The notes under the pieces were generated by a model, which was not told the origin of the DNA, did no database searches, and saw nothing but the letters and a program-made list of their open reading frames with translations. The position numbers were made by a program, and so were the translations under genes. Shown here piece by piece: positions 1-11,186 of a stretch of 64,000 nt of DNA. Numbering within the stretch: the first letter of the stretch is position 1; each line of letters starts with the position of its first letter. This DNA comes from Favolaschia claudopus (taxonomy: Eukaryota > Basidiomycota > Agaricomycetes > Agaricales > Mycenaceae): NCBI GenBank assembly GCA_037176885.1, contig JAWWNJ010000029.1:1612001-1676000 (forward strand), given 5' to 3'.

Positions 1-2
1 GA

Positions 3-971
3 CACGCTTCACAGGCTTCTCGAAAGGCGACTGCCAGGTTTTGCCGTGTTCCTCCTCAGCTACAACCCACTAACATTCTCTCAAGACTTTTCGCAGCTCC
101 TATCAATGATTTCGAGCCCCCTCTTTCTGGCTATGGAGCTTTGAACAGCCAAGTCGGTGAGACTCAGTATTTTGCCCAATGTTAGTCCTCTCTACTCCAT
201 TCCTTTATTGTCTCTCAACATCGCATCTTTCAGTCGGGGTCGACGTGCAGCTTCCGCAAGCTCGCTTATATTCTCCTTCTCCGCCATCCTCTCCATCCTC
301 CCATCTCCCTTCAACACCGCCCGATTATACCATCCCATCCTCGGATCCGCCGCTCAAGAGCTACAGCTGGCGTATGCGCGGTGTAATGCTGGGCGATGGC
401 TGTCCGACGCACCTTGATCTCTCTCCAAACGGCCTTGAAGATCCATTGAAGGATGGCTCCATCGAGCAAGAGGAGGACTTGAAGGATGCTTTCATTGAGG
501 AAGACGAGGACTTGGAGGAAGAGGATCTTAACTGGCCTTACTTTGTGGACCGACACGGCAAGAGTGCGTCGTCTCAGTTTTTTTCTCCACTGATTTGCGT
601 GTTGCTCACTTACATTCCCAGGCCATGACTTCTCTCAGCTGCCATGGGAGGAGAGCGTTGAGCCGCAAAATGAAGATGTCAAGGTAAAATATGAAGAAAT
701 GTTCGATGACGGCCTACTGGGACTTTATTCGGATGTGGTGAGCACCACACATGAGGTGGAGGAGTTGACAGAGCTTGACGAGTTCGAGACGTGGCTCGTG
801 TTTCGTGTGCGAGCAGCTCACGCAAAGGGTGAATCGGCAGTAGCCGCATTGCGGAAACTTTATGAGGGGTTGAACGTGCTTCGCAACAAGGTCAAAATTC
901 TCAAGGCGGAGAATGTAGAGCTTACGACTCAAATGGGCAAAGTCAAAGCATTGGTTAATACTGCGATTTGA
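3..971 (+). CDS. Unknown protein, 5' end outside window
   Basis: Three exons join in frame: <3..156, 234..563 and 622..971, with GT-AG introns of 77 and 58 nt. The 5' end lies outside the window. The visible product is rich in Pro/Ser near residue 60 and has an acidic stretch (EEDEDLEEEDLNW). It ends in a probable short coiled coil (LRKLYEGLNVLRNKV then LKAENVELTTQ) before the stop TGA at 969-971. I do not recognise the family and assign no function. It points toward the 3' end of the TET/JBP-like gene, only about 95 bp away, so the two are convergent. The main uncertainty is how much of the N-terminus is missing. Confidence 0.55.
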
Positions 972-1065
972 ACGTATCTTCTACTTTACAAGCGTTTTGT
1001 ATTTATTCGTCTGTGTCAATCAAGTTTCCGTACTGGTTCAAGCCTTTTCTCTGTGAGATCCCAAA

Positions 1066-2596
1066 TCATTTCTTCGTGATTTCTTCTAGCGTGCTAAACA
1101 TCTCCAATCCCTCTGCCCACCGGGACTTCCGGCTCTCCTCTCGCTCAGCAAACCCCTCCGGATCGTCTTGTGCAAATTTGCCTTGTGTCCTCCCATCGTT
1201 ATCGGTATATTGAAACAGACCTCCAGCGGTGAATTGAGTGAACGACATCCGCTCATCTCCGTCTTGAACTGGTATGTTGGAATGGGCAATCGTGGCGGAA
1301 GGTAAGAGAATAAGTGCCCCTGCGGGAAACTCGACAACGAGTTTGACATCCCAGAGGATGAGGTGGCCACCTTTCGTAGCGTCGAAGTTACCGAGTGCCT
1401 GGACCGCACACCATCCGTACGGGAGATTGCGTATATCCCGATGCTTGAATGTCCATATATTCAGACCTAAATTGAACGCAGTGCAACAGAAAACGGAGCG
1501 GGCAAATGGGCGTCGTAGGCCAGGGCACCGCTTATCGAGCTTTTCATTGTTCTTGCTGTAGTGATCGTAAAGGCGTGGGGCCCACATTGCAAACGCCGCT
1601 GAGGAAAGATACAAGATAAGCACGCACGTCGTTTTGAATATGCATGTTTAGTAAATACTCACCGTCCGCAAATTGAGCCATTCTGTCGATATTCTCGTCT
1701 GCCAGAAGACGCTCTGCCACCTCACTGTATTGTCCACCGTCGAGCCACGTAGGATCGGATTGGCCGGCCCCAAGAGTAAGTCCAACGTTGATAGCGGCAA
1801 ATAGGCCGCGTCGGTGTTTCCGGAAAGAAGCAGGAAAGTGTGTATCCTGTAATTGCTTCTTCATCGTAGCGTAGGCTCGCGAGACTGCTGTCCGATAGCC
1901 AGGCTTGTCAGGCTGCCCAACCAATACCGAGAATATGCGCCCGTGAACATCAACGAGCGGCTTGCCCTTGCTACATCTGTGTTAGCTGAAGATTCACCGT
2001 AAGGAACACCGCACTTACATTCCGTCCCATTTCACCAACTGGAACCCTGCTGCCAACATCTCTGCGAGCGAACGTCGTTTTTTCGAGCCCCGAGTTTCTG
2101 CCGCAGTCTCTGCTTTGGCAAGATATGCGGACGCGGTTGTTGGCAGCGCGAGTGCGTCAAAGTATGGCGCAGGGATGTGAACGGCAGGTTCTACATGCTC
2201 CTCAACAGTTGACTTGCGAGGAAGATGCCCTCGCGCTTTGATTGTTTCGTCGCGTGCGCGCGTTCGGCGGCGGTGACCGTTGGGAGGCTTTCCGGCTGCA
2301 ACGACATCCTCAAAAATGGGTTCAGCGTGTTTGCGTTTTTTCTGCGCAGGCTGCGACGTCGATGGCGAGGCTGGCCGCTTGCTGTCGACTTGATTGAGAG
2401 GGTCATTATCGAACTCGTTGTCGACGCCGCTGGGATCTAAAAGCGGTTCCAAGCCGTCCAGATCGTCGTCGAGCGCATGGTCGTTTGTGGATTCCTCCCC
2501 GGCATTGATTGCTTCGGTGAAGAGGGAGACGAAGTCGACGGCTACATCCAACCACCCGGAAAAGACAGTGCCTTTCCGGGTCTGCGGTGAAGTCAT
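1066..2596 (-). CDS. TET/JBP-like 2-oxoglutarate/Fe(II) dioxygenase
   Basis: Minus-strand join of 2596..2019, 1976..1663 and 1598..1066 gives 474 aa without internal stops (introns 42 and 64 nt). The C-terminal third is a double-stranded beta-helix of the fungal TET/JBP class. An HxD iron motif (KHRDIRN, H about 350, D about 352) is followed by GGHLILWD, the distal iron His in SATIAHSN (about 403) and an Arg in DERMSFTQ (about 414) suited to binding 2-oxoglutarate. Known relatives oxidise 5-methylcytosine or thymine in DNA and are expanded in basidiomycetes next to KDZ transposons; activity here is inferred. The N-terminal 190 residues are basic and low complexity (KKRKHAEP, RRRTRARDE), plausibly nuclear or DNA-contacting. 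The start is ATG 2596; further exons could lie in the duplicated block upstream (2688-3050). It lies outside the left inverted repeat of the KDZ element. Confidence 0.85.
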
Positions 2597-2687
2597 CAAC
2601 AGGTGTCTCTTCCTTCAAAACGAAACAAACGACTGACCTTGGGAAGGAGTTTCCCCAACATCCTTCCAAAAACCTACAAAAGCAAAT

Positions 2688-3050
2688 GGTCAGCCATGTT
2701 TGAAGTCTTCGAAGTGAGTGGCAACGGCCGAGGGAGCTGAGAAAGCGGCGCTGCTTGTTCCCGGGTTTGGGTCGCGAAGCAGCGCCGCCGCCTCCGCTTC
2801 CTCAACCGTTGCGCTGACACAGAATGACTTACCGTGCGCGATTCGGGGCCGCGGTGGTTTGAGAAACTTCTGAAACGAAAGCGGTCAGCCATGTTTGAAG
2901 TCTTCCAGGTGAGTGGCAACGGCCGAGGGAGCAGAGAAAGCGGCGCTGCTTGTTCCCGGGTTTGGGTCGCGAAGCAGCGCCGCCGCCTCCGCTTCCTCGA
3001 CCGTTGCGCTGACACAGAATGACTTACCGGGCGCGATTCGGGGCTGCAGT
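2688..3050 (-). repeat. Tandem duplication, period 195 bp, intron-like
   Basis: Two copies of about 168 bp (2688-2855 and 2883-3050) match almost perfectly at a constant offset of 195 bp. On the minus strand each starts next to a GTAAGT donor and runs to a TTTCAG- or TTGTAG-type acceptor, so both copies could be introns of the upstream part of the TET/JBP-like gene. Each contains the perfect 11-bp inverted repeat CGGCGCTGCTT / AAGCAGCGCCG (2746-2756 with 2777-2787, and 195 bp further on). Both the sequence and the spacing are seen directly; the intron role is inferred. Confidence 0.8.
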
Positions 3051-3254
3051 CGTTTGTAGGGCAACAAATGAGTATCTTCTTCAGTGCTGATTGCTGTGCG
3101 GAGTAGAGGGAGGGAATCTTCGCAAAGAAGAGCCCGTGTCAGCGTATAACAGAGAGTGGTCGAGAAACGTACACTCACATTGTGAAGACTTGATGGTGCT
3201 GTGGGTGAATGTGGGGAGCTCTAGATGTAATATAAAGACTAACATACATGGACA

Positions 3255-3293
3255 TAGCCAGTGTGCTATATTTACTTTCGAAGCGGAGTTAGC
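3255..3293 (+). repeat. Left terminal inverted repeat of KDZ element
   Basis: About 39 bp that match the reverse complement of 19416-19453 with a few mismatches and one indel. The strongest part is CTTTCGAAGCGGAGTTAGC, against CTTTCGGAGCGGAGTTAGC at the right end. Outer matching reaches TAGCCA. Further TAGC/GGCTA motifs lie just inside. The exact end and any target duplication could not be fixed. Confidence 0.65.
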
Positions 3294-3330
3294 AAGGCAG
3301 TGGCTACGACCACCAAAATACACATTTTGA

Positions 3331-4113
3331 CCTCCTGCGGATTTAAATCCTTTTTACCGCGGACGTAGCCAGGCTTCCGGCAGACACCAATCCATTAACA
3401 CTTTTTGCCACTTTCCCACCCCAGGCCCCGGCATTCAAGACTTTTATATTACAGGGCTTCTTTTCCGCATATGGCACCCACTCACTTCTACATCTGGCTT
3501 GCGATTTCTGATCAATTCTTGAAAGACAGGTGGCTGTGACACATGTTTGTCTCTGTTTCATCTACTTACATATTTTGTCATTAAGTACTGTACCTTAGTT
3601 CAATACAATTTTGCAAGAACTCTCATTTCCCCGTGGCTGCCAAGCACTCTCTTCTACTTATTTCAGTCTTTACAGCCTCCAAACATCCAACCTGACATTC
3701 CACCTCCTTCATTCCGAATCAGATTAATTAGTGATTTATTCATCTGCCTCCAGTGATTCAAATTTCAGAGGCACAAGGTTCCTTAGGATTCACCTCTTAA
3801 TACTGTAACATATGTTATATAGAAGCTTCATTTGTATACCTTCTCCCTGAGCCACTCACCCTCATTATTAATGAACTCGTCAATTTTCGTCAACGACTAA
3901 GTCCCAACGAGTCACGTGCTCGACTTCGTTCCTCCTTGAAGTTGAACTGCTTTAAGTCCTCCAGCAAGTTGGGAAGCTGAAACTTCCAGTCACAATTGTA
4001 TATATAATATATATATATATATCTAAAGATGTAAAGAAACGCAGAGCAAAGCAAAGCAGTCACACAGCAATCAAATACCACTATCAGTCCAACAGCGTCA
4101 AGTCCATCCCGAG
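3331..4113. other. Left subterminal non-coding stretch
   Basis: No convincing gene. Contains a TAGC motif (CGTAGCCAGG), AT-rich sequence and a run of alternating TA near 4006-4022. It lies between the left inverted repeat and the 3' end of the 860-aa cargo gene. Confidence 0.6.
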
Positions 4114-7032
4114 TCAACCGTCGGCAAATACCCCCGCTCTCGCGACCTCCACAAGCTCAGTCAGTACCCAAATCAAATCCTCCACCGCTTCCGCCCACGG
4201 TTCTCTGTCGACTTTCCCTTGTTTCGCGCTCTTACCCCACCAAAGCAAACTCCCCATCACAGTCATCACGCCGTTGGGACCAGGATTATGCAGCGCTGCC
4301 CAATTCTCCTGCGTGCGCTCAGGGTACGAAACGCGCTGAAAGCGCGTAGGGTCATCCTCTCGTCTCGTACGCCATTTCGGCTGCAATCCCCCCCACCACT
4401 TCCACCAGTCCCGCGCGAATGTATCCATATCAGCAATCGAGGGCCCCGCTCCCTGCCTCATCGTGCCCCCGCGTGCTCCACGTCCCATTGTGATCCAAGA
4501 GGAGATTTGAACGGGGCGATTCTTGGCGCTGAATCCCCTCAGAGGCTTCTTCCACCCATAAAGAGCCTCCAGGTCGGAACACAGAGAGAGGAGCAAGTTA
4601 TGCCTCTCTCCTAGAGGGGCCGCCGCCACTTCTGGGTAAAGTAGGGCGTACCACTCTGCCGCTGAGGCGGGGCAGGGAGGGGGAGGGGGCAACCCATCAT
4701 CCGCGTCCGAATCATCCGCGTCGGGATCAGGAGTAGGTCGAGGCAGGGAAGCATCGGGATCGGGAGTAGGAGTAGGCGGGACCTCGTCGGGGTCGGGAGT
4801 AGGCGTAGGTGCGACCTCTGTTGGTAGCATCACTGTTAACAATATACTATTTTTGAAAACGCTAGTCTGAAACTTACCCTTGGATTTCCCCTTCCCCAAT
4901 GCCTTCGGTTGGGGCCGAGAAGTCGATGGGGTGCCATTCGCGACGGCCCCGTCCTCTGGCGCGCGTTTCTTCTTCTTCTTCACCCTTTCGCCCTCGTCAT
5001 CTCCCGCCTCGGGAGCCTCCTTCCTCTTACTACCACTCGTTTTCTCGCCAGACGCGTTTCCCCCGCTATCCTTCTCCGTTCCTTTCCTCGTGCCATCCCT
5101 ACTCCTGCCCTTCGATTTCTCGCCCCCCTTCTCTTTCTCCTTCGCCTTTCCCCTCGCCTTCTCCTTCTCCTTCTCCCTCTCCTTCGCTTTCTCCTTCTCC
5201 TTCAGGGCCTTCGCCTTCGCTTTCTCCCTCTCTTTCTCCTTCTCCTTATCCTTCTCTTTCTCCTTCGCTTTCGCCTTCGCTTTCGCCTTTGCCTTTTTCT
5301 CCTTCGCTCTTTCGCTTTCCTTCTCCTTGCGCCTCATCTTTTTCTTCTCCTCTCTCGCCTTCTCGCTCGCTTTCGCTGAGGCCTTCTTCCGCTCTCTCTC
5401 TGCCCGTTTCTTCTTTGTATCTTTCTTTGCTTTCCCCGCATCATCTGAAGTGCCATCCGACGCCATATCACCATCGGAAGTTTCCCCCGTATCTGAACTG
5501 GAAGAAGAGTCGTCGCGGTCGTCGGAGTCGGAGTCGTCGCGGTCCTCGGAGTCGGAGTCGGAGTCGCCTTCTCCCTCGGAATCGTCAAGATCTCCCTCGG
5601 ACGGGAGGTCGTCGATGGTATACTTGGCGCGCGCGAGAGGGTCGCCATTCTCGTCGTCGTCGCCGCGGGGAATCGCGGAATCCATGCACTCTTGCTTAGC
5701 TATCGCATCAAGGTCAGTTGCCGCTCGTCTTTCGTAGTAGGTCGAGACGTACTATATGCCGTATTTAACCAATCCCGCATAAAAGCTAGGACGTCGTTCG
5801 TAAATCGTTCCTTCTGCCAGTTTGGGAATGTGCAAGATTCGGGGGGAAGATTCCGCCCCCAGGACACTCTGGAAATCAAGATAGAAATTAGTATACAGCG
5901 AGGCGAAAAGATTACTGTCGGCAGTGTAAATACTCACGTTACTGTACGCAAATCACCGTCGAACGCAGGCACAGGGCCGCCGTATATAACAACCCCATAC
6001 ATTCCCGTGTGCTCGTGAACACCCTTCAGGAAGTCTTGAGTGAATGCGCCCAGGCCATCGATACAGCTGGTGATTATAGTGTCGTGAGCGACATAGCACT
6101 TCAAATTCTTTGAGACAGACATACCGTTGGCGGTCCTGGGGCGTCTTCGACGGCGGGGCCTTCATCTTCGACAGATAGGTATCCCGTTCCAACTTTGCCT
6201 CCGCCTTCGCCCGCGCACTCAGCTCTTTCTGCTGTTCGTTCGACAAATCTTTAAACAATTCGCGAGCAACCTCTGCCCGAAAAGGGGCGTTTGGGCCTTT
6301 TGATGTCTTCAAAGTCACGCCGTCGTCTTCCAAGCAGCTGGCGCGCCACCGCGCCTCCACCACAGGTTTGATTTCAGTGTCGTATAGCTCGTGCATGTAT
6401 TGCTGGAAAGCCTGTCGAGCCTTTGGAGGAGCAGTGACGCCAGCGAGCTTAGACAGATAGAGACCCCAAGGATCCTTAGAACGATCCCGCGCCATAGCCC
6501 GTCGCTGAATTTTCCGAGCCCGATATTTGAGCCAACGGTTGATGCGCTGAGTAGGAGAACAGACAGAGTATAGAAACCAAGTAGGAACAGAGCAAGAATA
6601 GAATCACAACAAATCGCGTAAGTCACGCGCCCATAAACAAACACTTTAACTTCTTACCGCATTCATTGTCTCCACTCTATCTCTCTTCGCGGCGGTCTCC
6701 TCTTCGTCAAGTTCCTCGGATTCTGCAGTCGCCAAGGGGTCGTACACGGGCAGGGGCAACTCAGGCTCTTCGTCGTCGGCGAGGCGCCAAGAGATGCGCG
6801 CGTGAAACTCGCGACAAACCTCGCGAACGTAATCGCGTTCAGCACGCCAGCCCCGCTCCAGAGCGTCGGTGTACGAGGGGATGTGTGGCGCAAGAATCGT
6901 TTCCCTAGCCCCTTCGGCCCACATCTTCAAGTTGCGGCGATCTTTCTTGTCTTTTCGCGTCCAAGTTCTCTTGCGCGGCGAGTTTCGTTTGGCGTATTTT
7001 TTCCCCATCTCTCTACGGACAATGCCGGTCAT
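4114..7032 (-). CDS. Highly charged multicopy Agaricomycete protein (KDZ cargo)
   Basis: Six exons on the minus strand: 7032..6658, 6546..6125, 6066..5938, 5868..5753, 5699..4878 and 4832..4114. They give 860 aa with all junctions in frame. The N-terminal half (residues 1-350) carries motifs I know from a repeated, uncharacterised mushroom family: ISWRLADDEEPELPLPVY, RWLKYRARK, RQAFQQYMHELY, VIYGGPVPAFDGDLRTV and KERFTNDVLAFMRDWLNTAY. An acidic Ser/Asp run (about 360-420) is followed by over 100 residues of almost pure Lys/Glu/Ala repeats (about 430-545), probably a long charged single helix. A Trp-rich C-terminal domain (DWWKWWGG, GSLLWWGK) ends the protein. The 45-nt last intron is in frame without a stop, so a retained form would add 15 residues. 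ATG 7032 is the first in-frame Met. Function unknown; the charge pattern suggests nucleic-acid or chromatin contact. Confidence 0.8.
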
Positions 7033-7210
7033 TGTTGAGGCCAATGTCGAGGGGGGTCACCATGCAGCGTACCTTCAATAGAGTTCTAGGAAGCTTATCC
7101 AGGTGGGTCTACACGGGAGTAGGAGGAATTTTTGGTGACGAGTACGAAGTAGCGGGTCAAGACTAGTTTCCAATCAATGCAAATCCTGCTTCAGCCGAGC
7201 CTGATGCAGG

Positions 7211-7216
7211 TATAAA
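7211..7216 (+). promoter_or_regulatory. TATA box of first hybrid-binding gene
   Basis: TATAAA 41 bp upstream of the ATG at 7257, in the gap between the divergent 860-aa cargo gene and this gene. The spacing suits a short 5' leader. Confidence 0.45.
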
Positions 7217-7256
7217 GCCCTCCAAAGAGCTCAAAACATACCCTCTCTCTCTCCTC

Positions 7257-7879
7257 ATGGCCTCTGTCGTCGCGTATCCCACTCGTGAGTCTCATACATC
7301 CTCGCCCCGCGTTTGTATTTTCTCATCGCCTCAATCAGACATGGCTTACCTCGTCGTCCCTGTGGCGCCTGTCCTCGTTGCACTCCCTCTCGCTGTTGGC
7401 ACCGCCGTCCCCTCCATTCCCCCTTCTGTCCCTCCCACCATCACTTCTGCCCCCGCGGTTCGTCCCCCCGTCGCCCCTGCGTCTACCGCTTCCCCCAAGG
7501 AACCTGTCAAGAAGGAGAAGGCGACTTCCACCCTTCCCGCCCCCCTCGTCGAAATGCTTCGTACGGAGGGGCCGTACCTCGCTAACGAGGTTTTCTCTAC
7601 CGTCCCTTCTCAACCTCTCGAGCCCGTGGAGGAAACCTTTCCGGTCCCCGAATGGTACAGTATCACTCGCGGGCGCTTCGTAGGCGTCACTGATCAATAG
7701 TGAGTCTTTTCTTTCTCCGTTTCCTTCAAGCAACTCATTGCTCCGTCATCGTTAGCGCCCTCGCTGAGTTCGCAATTTCTGGCGTCGCCGGCTACGCTCG
7801 CAAGGCGTACGCCACCCAGGAACACGCTCTCCGCGCCTTCAACCTCGCTCTGACCTGGGGCGGCGTCCAAATTGTCTGA
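7257..7879 (+). CDS. RNase H1 N-terminal (hybrid-binding) domain protein
   Basis: Exons 7257..7284, 7339..7699 and 7756..7879 give 170 aa. A Pro/Ala/Val-rich first 100 residues precede one C-terminal RNase H1 N-terminal / viroplasmin-type module. It reads WYSITRGRFVGVTDQ, then across the second intron YALAEFAISGVAGYARK and AYATQEHALRAF, with the GxxxGV turn and the later YxTxEEA-like helix. In RNase H1 this module binds RNA/DNA hybrids or double-stranded RNA; no RNase H catalytic domain is present. The first intron (54 nt) is in frame, so both spliced and unspliced forms read through. The domain call is good; the role in the element is unknown. A second gene with two such modules lies downstream on the same strand. 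Confidence 0.7.
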
Positions 7880-8828
7880 AAAATTGCTTGTGAGTTTATT
7901 TCCGGCCATCGATGCATCTTTCTCTAACTCATCACAATCACAGTCGCCACTGATTCTACGCTTGCAGTCGTGTACTCGTCGTCCTTGCCTCGATTTACTT
8001 CCTTTTCATAAACAGCCGTAGATTTTATTGAAAAAAAAACCTCTTCTCCACTGCCTTACTTCCCCCCATCGTTACACCGAAGAAAACACATTTTCCCCTA
8101 CAAATTTTCACCGTGCACAACCTGAATCCGGTTACTATCAACCGCCGGCGGTCTCTCGCATCGCACCAATCTCGATCCGCGCAGCGCAAATCAGCCCAAA
8201 ACGGCGTTCCAAACCCGTTATTACGGCGCCCTTGACCTCGCCACTTTTGAAATCAGTCTACCAGGTTTCGCTTAGGCCTGGCTCCAACCGCAAATCCCGC
8301 TGGAACCGCCCCAGCTCCTGCAGGTGACCCTTGCAGCTGATTTGTGGCCGCCCTTCCAACCGCACAACCGGCTGTATTTTCTCACCGACAGCCCCACCAC
8401 GCGCTCCTTGACCTTCGTAACATCGGGGAGACCCGGGCAGCATCTTCGGCAGCATCTTCAGAGCGGCAATTGTGAGTGAAGGTAGAGCTGGTTTGTGTCC
8501 TCAATTTTTTACCCTATAATGTGCTTCACTAACTTAAGTTTTCAGCCCTTGTCCCCCAACTGCAACCCAACTTCTGGCTTCAACCGCCTCGTCGTCTCCA
8601 TCCCACGCCACGGATCTTATCTTAACCGCTGTCTGGTTGTCCTGGAATCTTCCGAACATCTGGAGTCTTCTTTTCTCTACCCCTTCTGGCCGCGAACCAC
8701 TGGTTCGCACCACCACAGCCCCCGTTTGCCGGCGTTCTTTCTCTCTCCGTACCTACTCGTCTCTTGAACCTCGAGATTGAAGATTCCCCACCCCCCCACC
8801 CGCCGAAAACAAATCCTCATTCACCACA
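7880..8828 (+). other. Intergenic, no recognised gene
   Basis: About 950 bp between the two hybrid-binding-domain genes. Several short pyrimidine-rich open stretches exist but none has a start, splice pattern or motif I can support. It probably holds the 3' end of one gene and the promoter of the next. Confidence 0.5.
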
Positions 8829-10013
8829 ATGACCGAGCAAATCCCCCGCCTCACCGCTGCTCAAATCGTCACTCTCCTGCAGCCGCGCGAGGACGGGACT
8901 CCCCGTGTTTCTTTCCAGACTCTGCTCCCTCACATCGACCAACTCGACGATGACGGGCGGAAGGACCTCCTCCAAACTCTTGGCGCTGAAGGAATATATC
9001 GACAATTCCGGCCTCTCGTCAGCAAGAAGGCGCGTACGGAACGCGCCGTTCCAACTCAGCGTCCTCCTCAGGATAGCGGCGAGGCCGATCGCCTCAGCCG
9101 CCAAATGGCTCTTGTCCTCATCTCTGGTAATATGCTCGCGCTATTCTCTAATCTAATACATCCATCGCTAACTATCTGACACTCAGACTCGCCTCCGCAT
9201 TCCCCAACGTCTCCCTCTCCCCCTCCCCAACAACCACGCACGCCCCAACCGTCGTCCAAGGCTCAAACGGCGGGATCGAGCCCATCCAAGGCGAGATCGA
9301 ACGCATCCAGGGTGAACGCGCTCCCATCGACCCCTCCTTCCACGCGCGTAGGCTCCACACGCGTTCAATCCCCCACCTCTTCAGCGACGGTCCCCCTCCA
9401 GTCCCCAGCGTTCCCCAGCTCGTTCCCCAGCTCATTCGCTGGTTCTCCCTCCGCCCGTGGACGCTCCCCCGCCGTCTCTCCCGCAGCTACTCCCTCCCGC
9501 CGTAAGCATCGTCACCCCGATTCGTTCAAGGTGCACGAAGCAGAATGGTTTGCGCCCGTCGTCATAGACCTACCCAGCCCCGATGCATACGTCGTCTTTC
9601 ACGGGCACACGGTCGGAGTCTTCCTGTTCTATGGGCAGGTGCGCCAGATGACCGACGACTACCCGAATGCTATCCAGGTGGGGTATCCTACCGTCGCCGC
9701 CGCCGACGCCGCGCTGAAGTACGCGAGAGCCCACCACCTGACCGCCGACACCCTCCAAAGCCCCGACCACCTCCCCGCTCCTCCTCCCTCCTCAGCACTC
9801 ACTGCGCTCGTCGCGCACCCAGATGTTTGGTACGCCGTTTGTCGCGGAGTCAACATTGGGGTATATCGCTCATGGTTGGAGAGTGCACTCAACACCATTG
9901 GTGTTCCTGGTGCGCTTTGCAAGCGCTGTGATTCTCGAGCTTCCGCTCAGAACTGGTACTCCCTCGGAGTGCAGGGGGGTTGGGCGCGCTCTGTTCCTCG
10001 CGGGCCGCTGTGA
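8829..10013 (+). CDS. Protein with two RNase H1 N-terminal-type domains
   Basis: Exons 8829..9126 and 9187..10013 (60-nt intron) encode 374 aa. Residues 1-95 form a charged helical N-terminus. Residues 100-210 are Ser/Pro/Arg low complexity with repeated SPS and PSTPPST elements. Two viroplasmin/hybrid-binding modules follow. The first (about 232-278) contains YVVFHGHTVGVF and ends GYPTVAAADAALKYA. The second (about 313-360) contains WYAVCRGVNIGVYRSW and ends in the helix following CDSRASAQNW. Such modules in RNase H1 bind RNA/DNA hybrids; here no nuclease domain accompanies them. Relatives are repeated in mushroom genomes near KDZ elements. The duplicated module and the neighbouring single-module gene suggest a shared nucleic-acid role within the element. 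Confidence 0.7.
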
Positions 10014-10452
10014 TACTTTGTTTTTTTGTATATCGTCGTTCTCTTACGCACAATGAATGTCTCCTACGCCCCAGATTTAAATATATTCTGTTTCTGTATT
10101 CTCCCCATCTCATTCCCGCCTCGAAATGCTGCAAATCGTAAGAACTTGAAATCACTTAAGAAATTTTGGATCGCGTTTGCGTGACATGTCACACTGCTCC
10201 TCATCGACCTCGACGTTCTTGTGCACCATCGGACTGTCTTTTGCTGCTGGATCTCTCATGCCTGCATTCCATGACGATATCGCAAACCCACTGAGTCGAG
10301 ATCGGGCACTTTAGCTACCACTACTTTCGATAGACAAGAACTCCTCTCAGACTCATTAAGCCTCGTATGGGAAACACACCTGAACTACCAAGATCGACAT
10401 TCCAACCACTCAACTTCTTGCTCGTCTCCCTCTAACACACAGATAGGCGCTT
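10014..10452 (+). other. Intergenic, no recognised gene
   Basis: Contains GTGACATGTCAC at 10182-10193, a 12-bp palindrome, and pyrimidine tracts. No coding signal was seen. Confidence 0.5.
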
Positions 10453-11186
10453 ATGCACCTACAATTGTCTAGGCTACCTATATCGCAACGATTATCCCGC
10501 TATTCGCGCAGGAAAATGCAATTCTTTTGGAACCAGCCGGGACGAACTCCACATACTCTCTTAGCACCGCCACTGGCACCACTCTCTCCTGCACGCATTG
10601 GTGAATTGCTCTTCCGAATGACCCTCAACGCGCGTCAGCGCGACGCGGACAAGTCCTGGAATTATCGGCAACAGTAAGTAGGTTTCAGTTAGTTTCTCCC
10701 AGTTCTCACTCAACCCAAGCGACTCAATTCAGGAATAGACAAACCGTCAACGAGAAGGCACGCTTGCGTATGCAGCGGTAAGGCGGCGCCACACTCTTCC
10801 GCATCCCTAACGAACGACTTCAGCAAACGCGACGCGCTGCGCAACGCCCCTGTCGAAATCCAGTTAATTCAAGCCCAAAAAGCTCGTCAGTACCGTCGTG
10901 ATTATCGCCAGTGGGTCCTCCCGTCTCTATACTCATTTCTCCATCTTATTTGACCTCTCTTCTCAGACGTGCCAAAACCAAAGCAGTGCAAGTGGGCACC
11001 CTCAAGAGGATCACAGCAAAATCCCGGTCCTGCGTCCCACTGCGCCGCCGACGGCCGTCGCCGCGGCTTCCGTTCGACGACCAGAGGTCCTCCGCCCTGA
11101 ATCCCGCCACCCCGCCCACGCCGTACTTCGCATCCGCCGTCAAAGAATCTGACTACGACGCGGAGGACGAGGATTCTGACTTTTAG
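10453..11186 (+). CDS. Small basic YRxxNR-motif protein
   Basis: Four exons (10453..10673, 10733..10777, 10824..10910, 10967..11186) give 190 aa with every junction in frame. The centre is an Arg/Lys/Gln-rich helical block: WNYRQQNRQTVNEKARLRMQ, then RKRDALRNAP, then ARQYRRDYRQRAK. This YRxxNRxxxxEKARxRMxRxR pattern recurs in many agaric proteins and in other gene-transfer-prone families. It looks like a basic helix-turn unit that might contact nucleic acid, but I know no demonstrated function. The C-terminus switches to a Pro-rich tail and an acidic end (DAEDEDSDF). ATG 10453 was taken as start; ATG 10516 is an alternative. Confidence 0.6.

Noticed and set aside
4880..5737. 285-aa Ser/Phe-rich open frame on the plus strand
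   Set aside because: It is the antisense of the Lys/Glu repeat in the 860-aa cargo gene.
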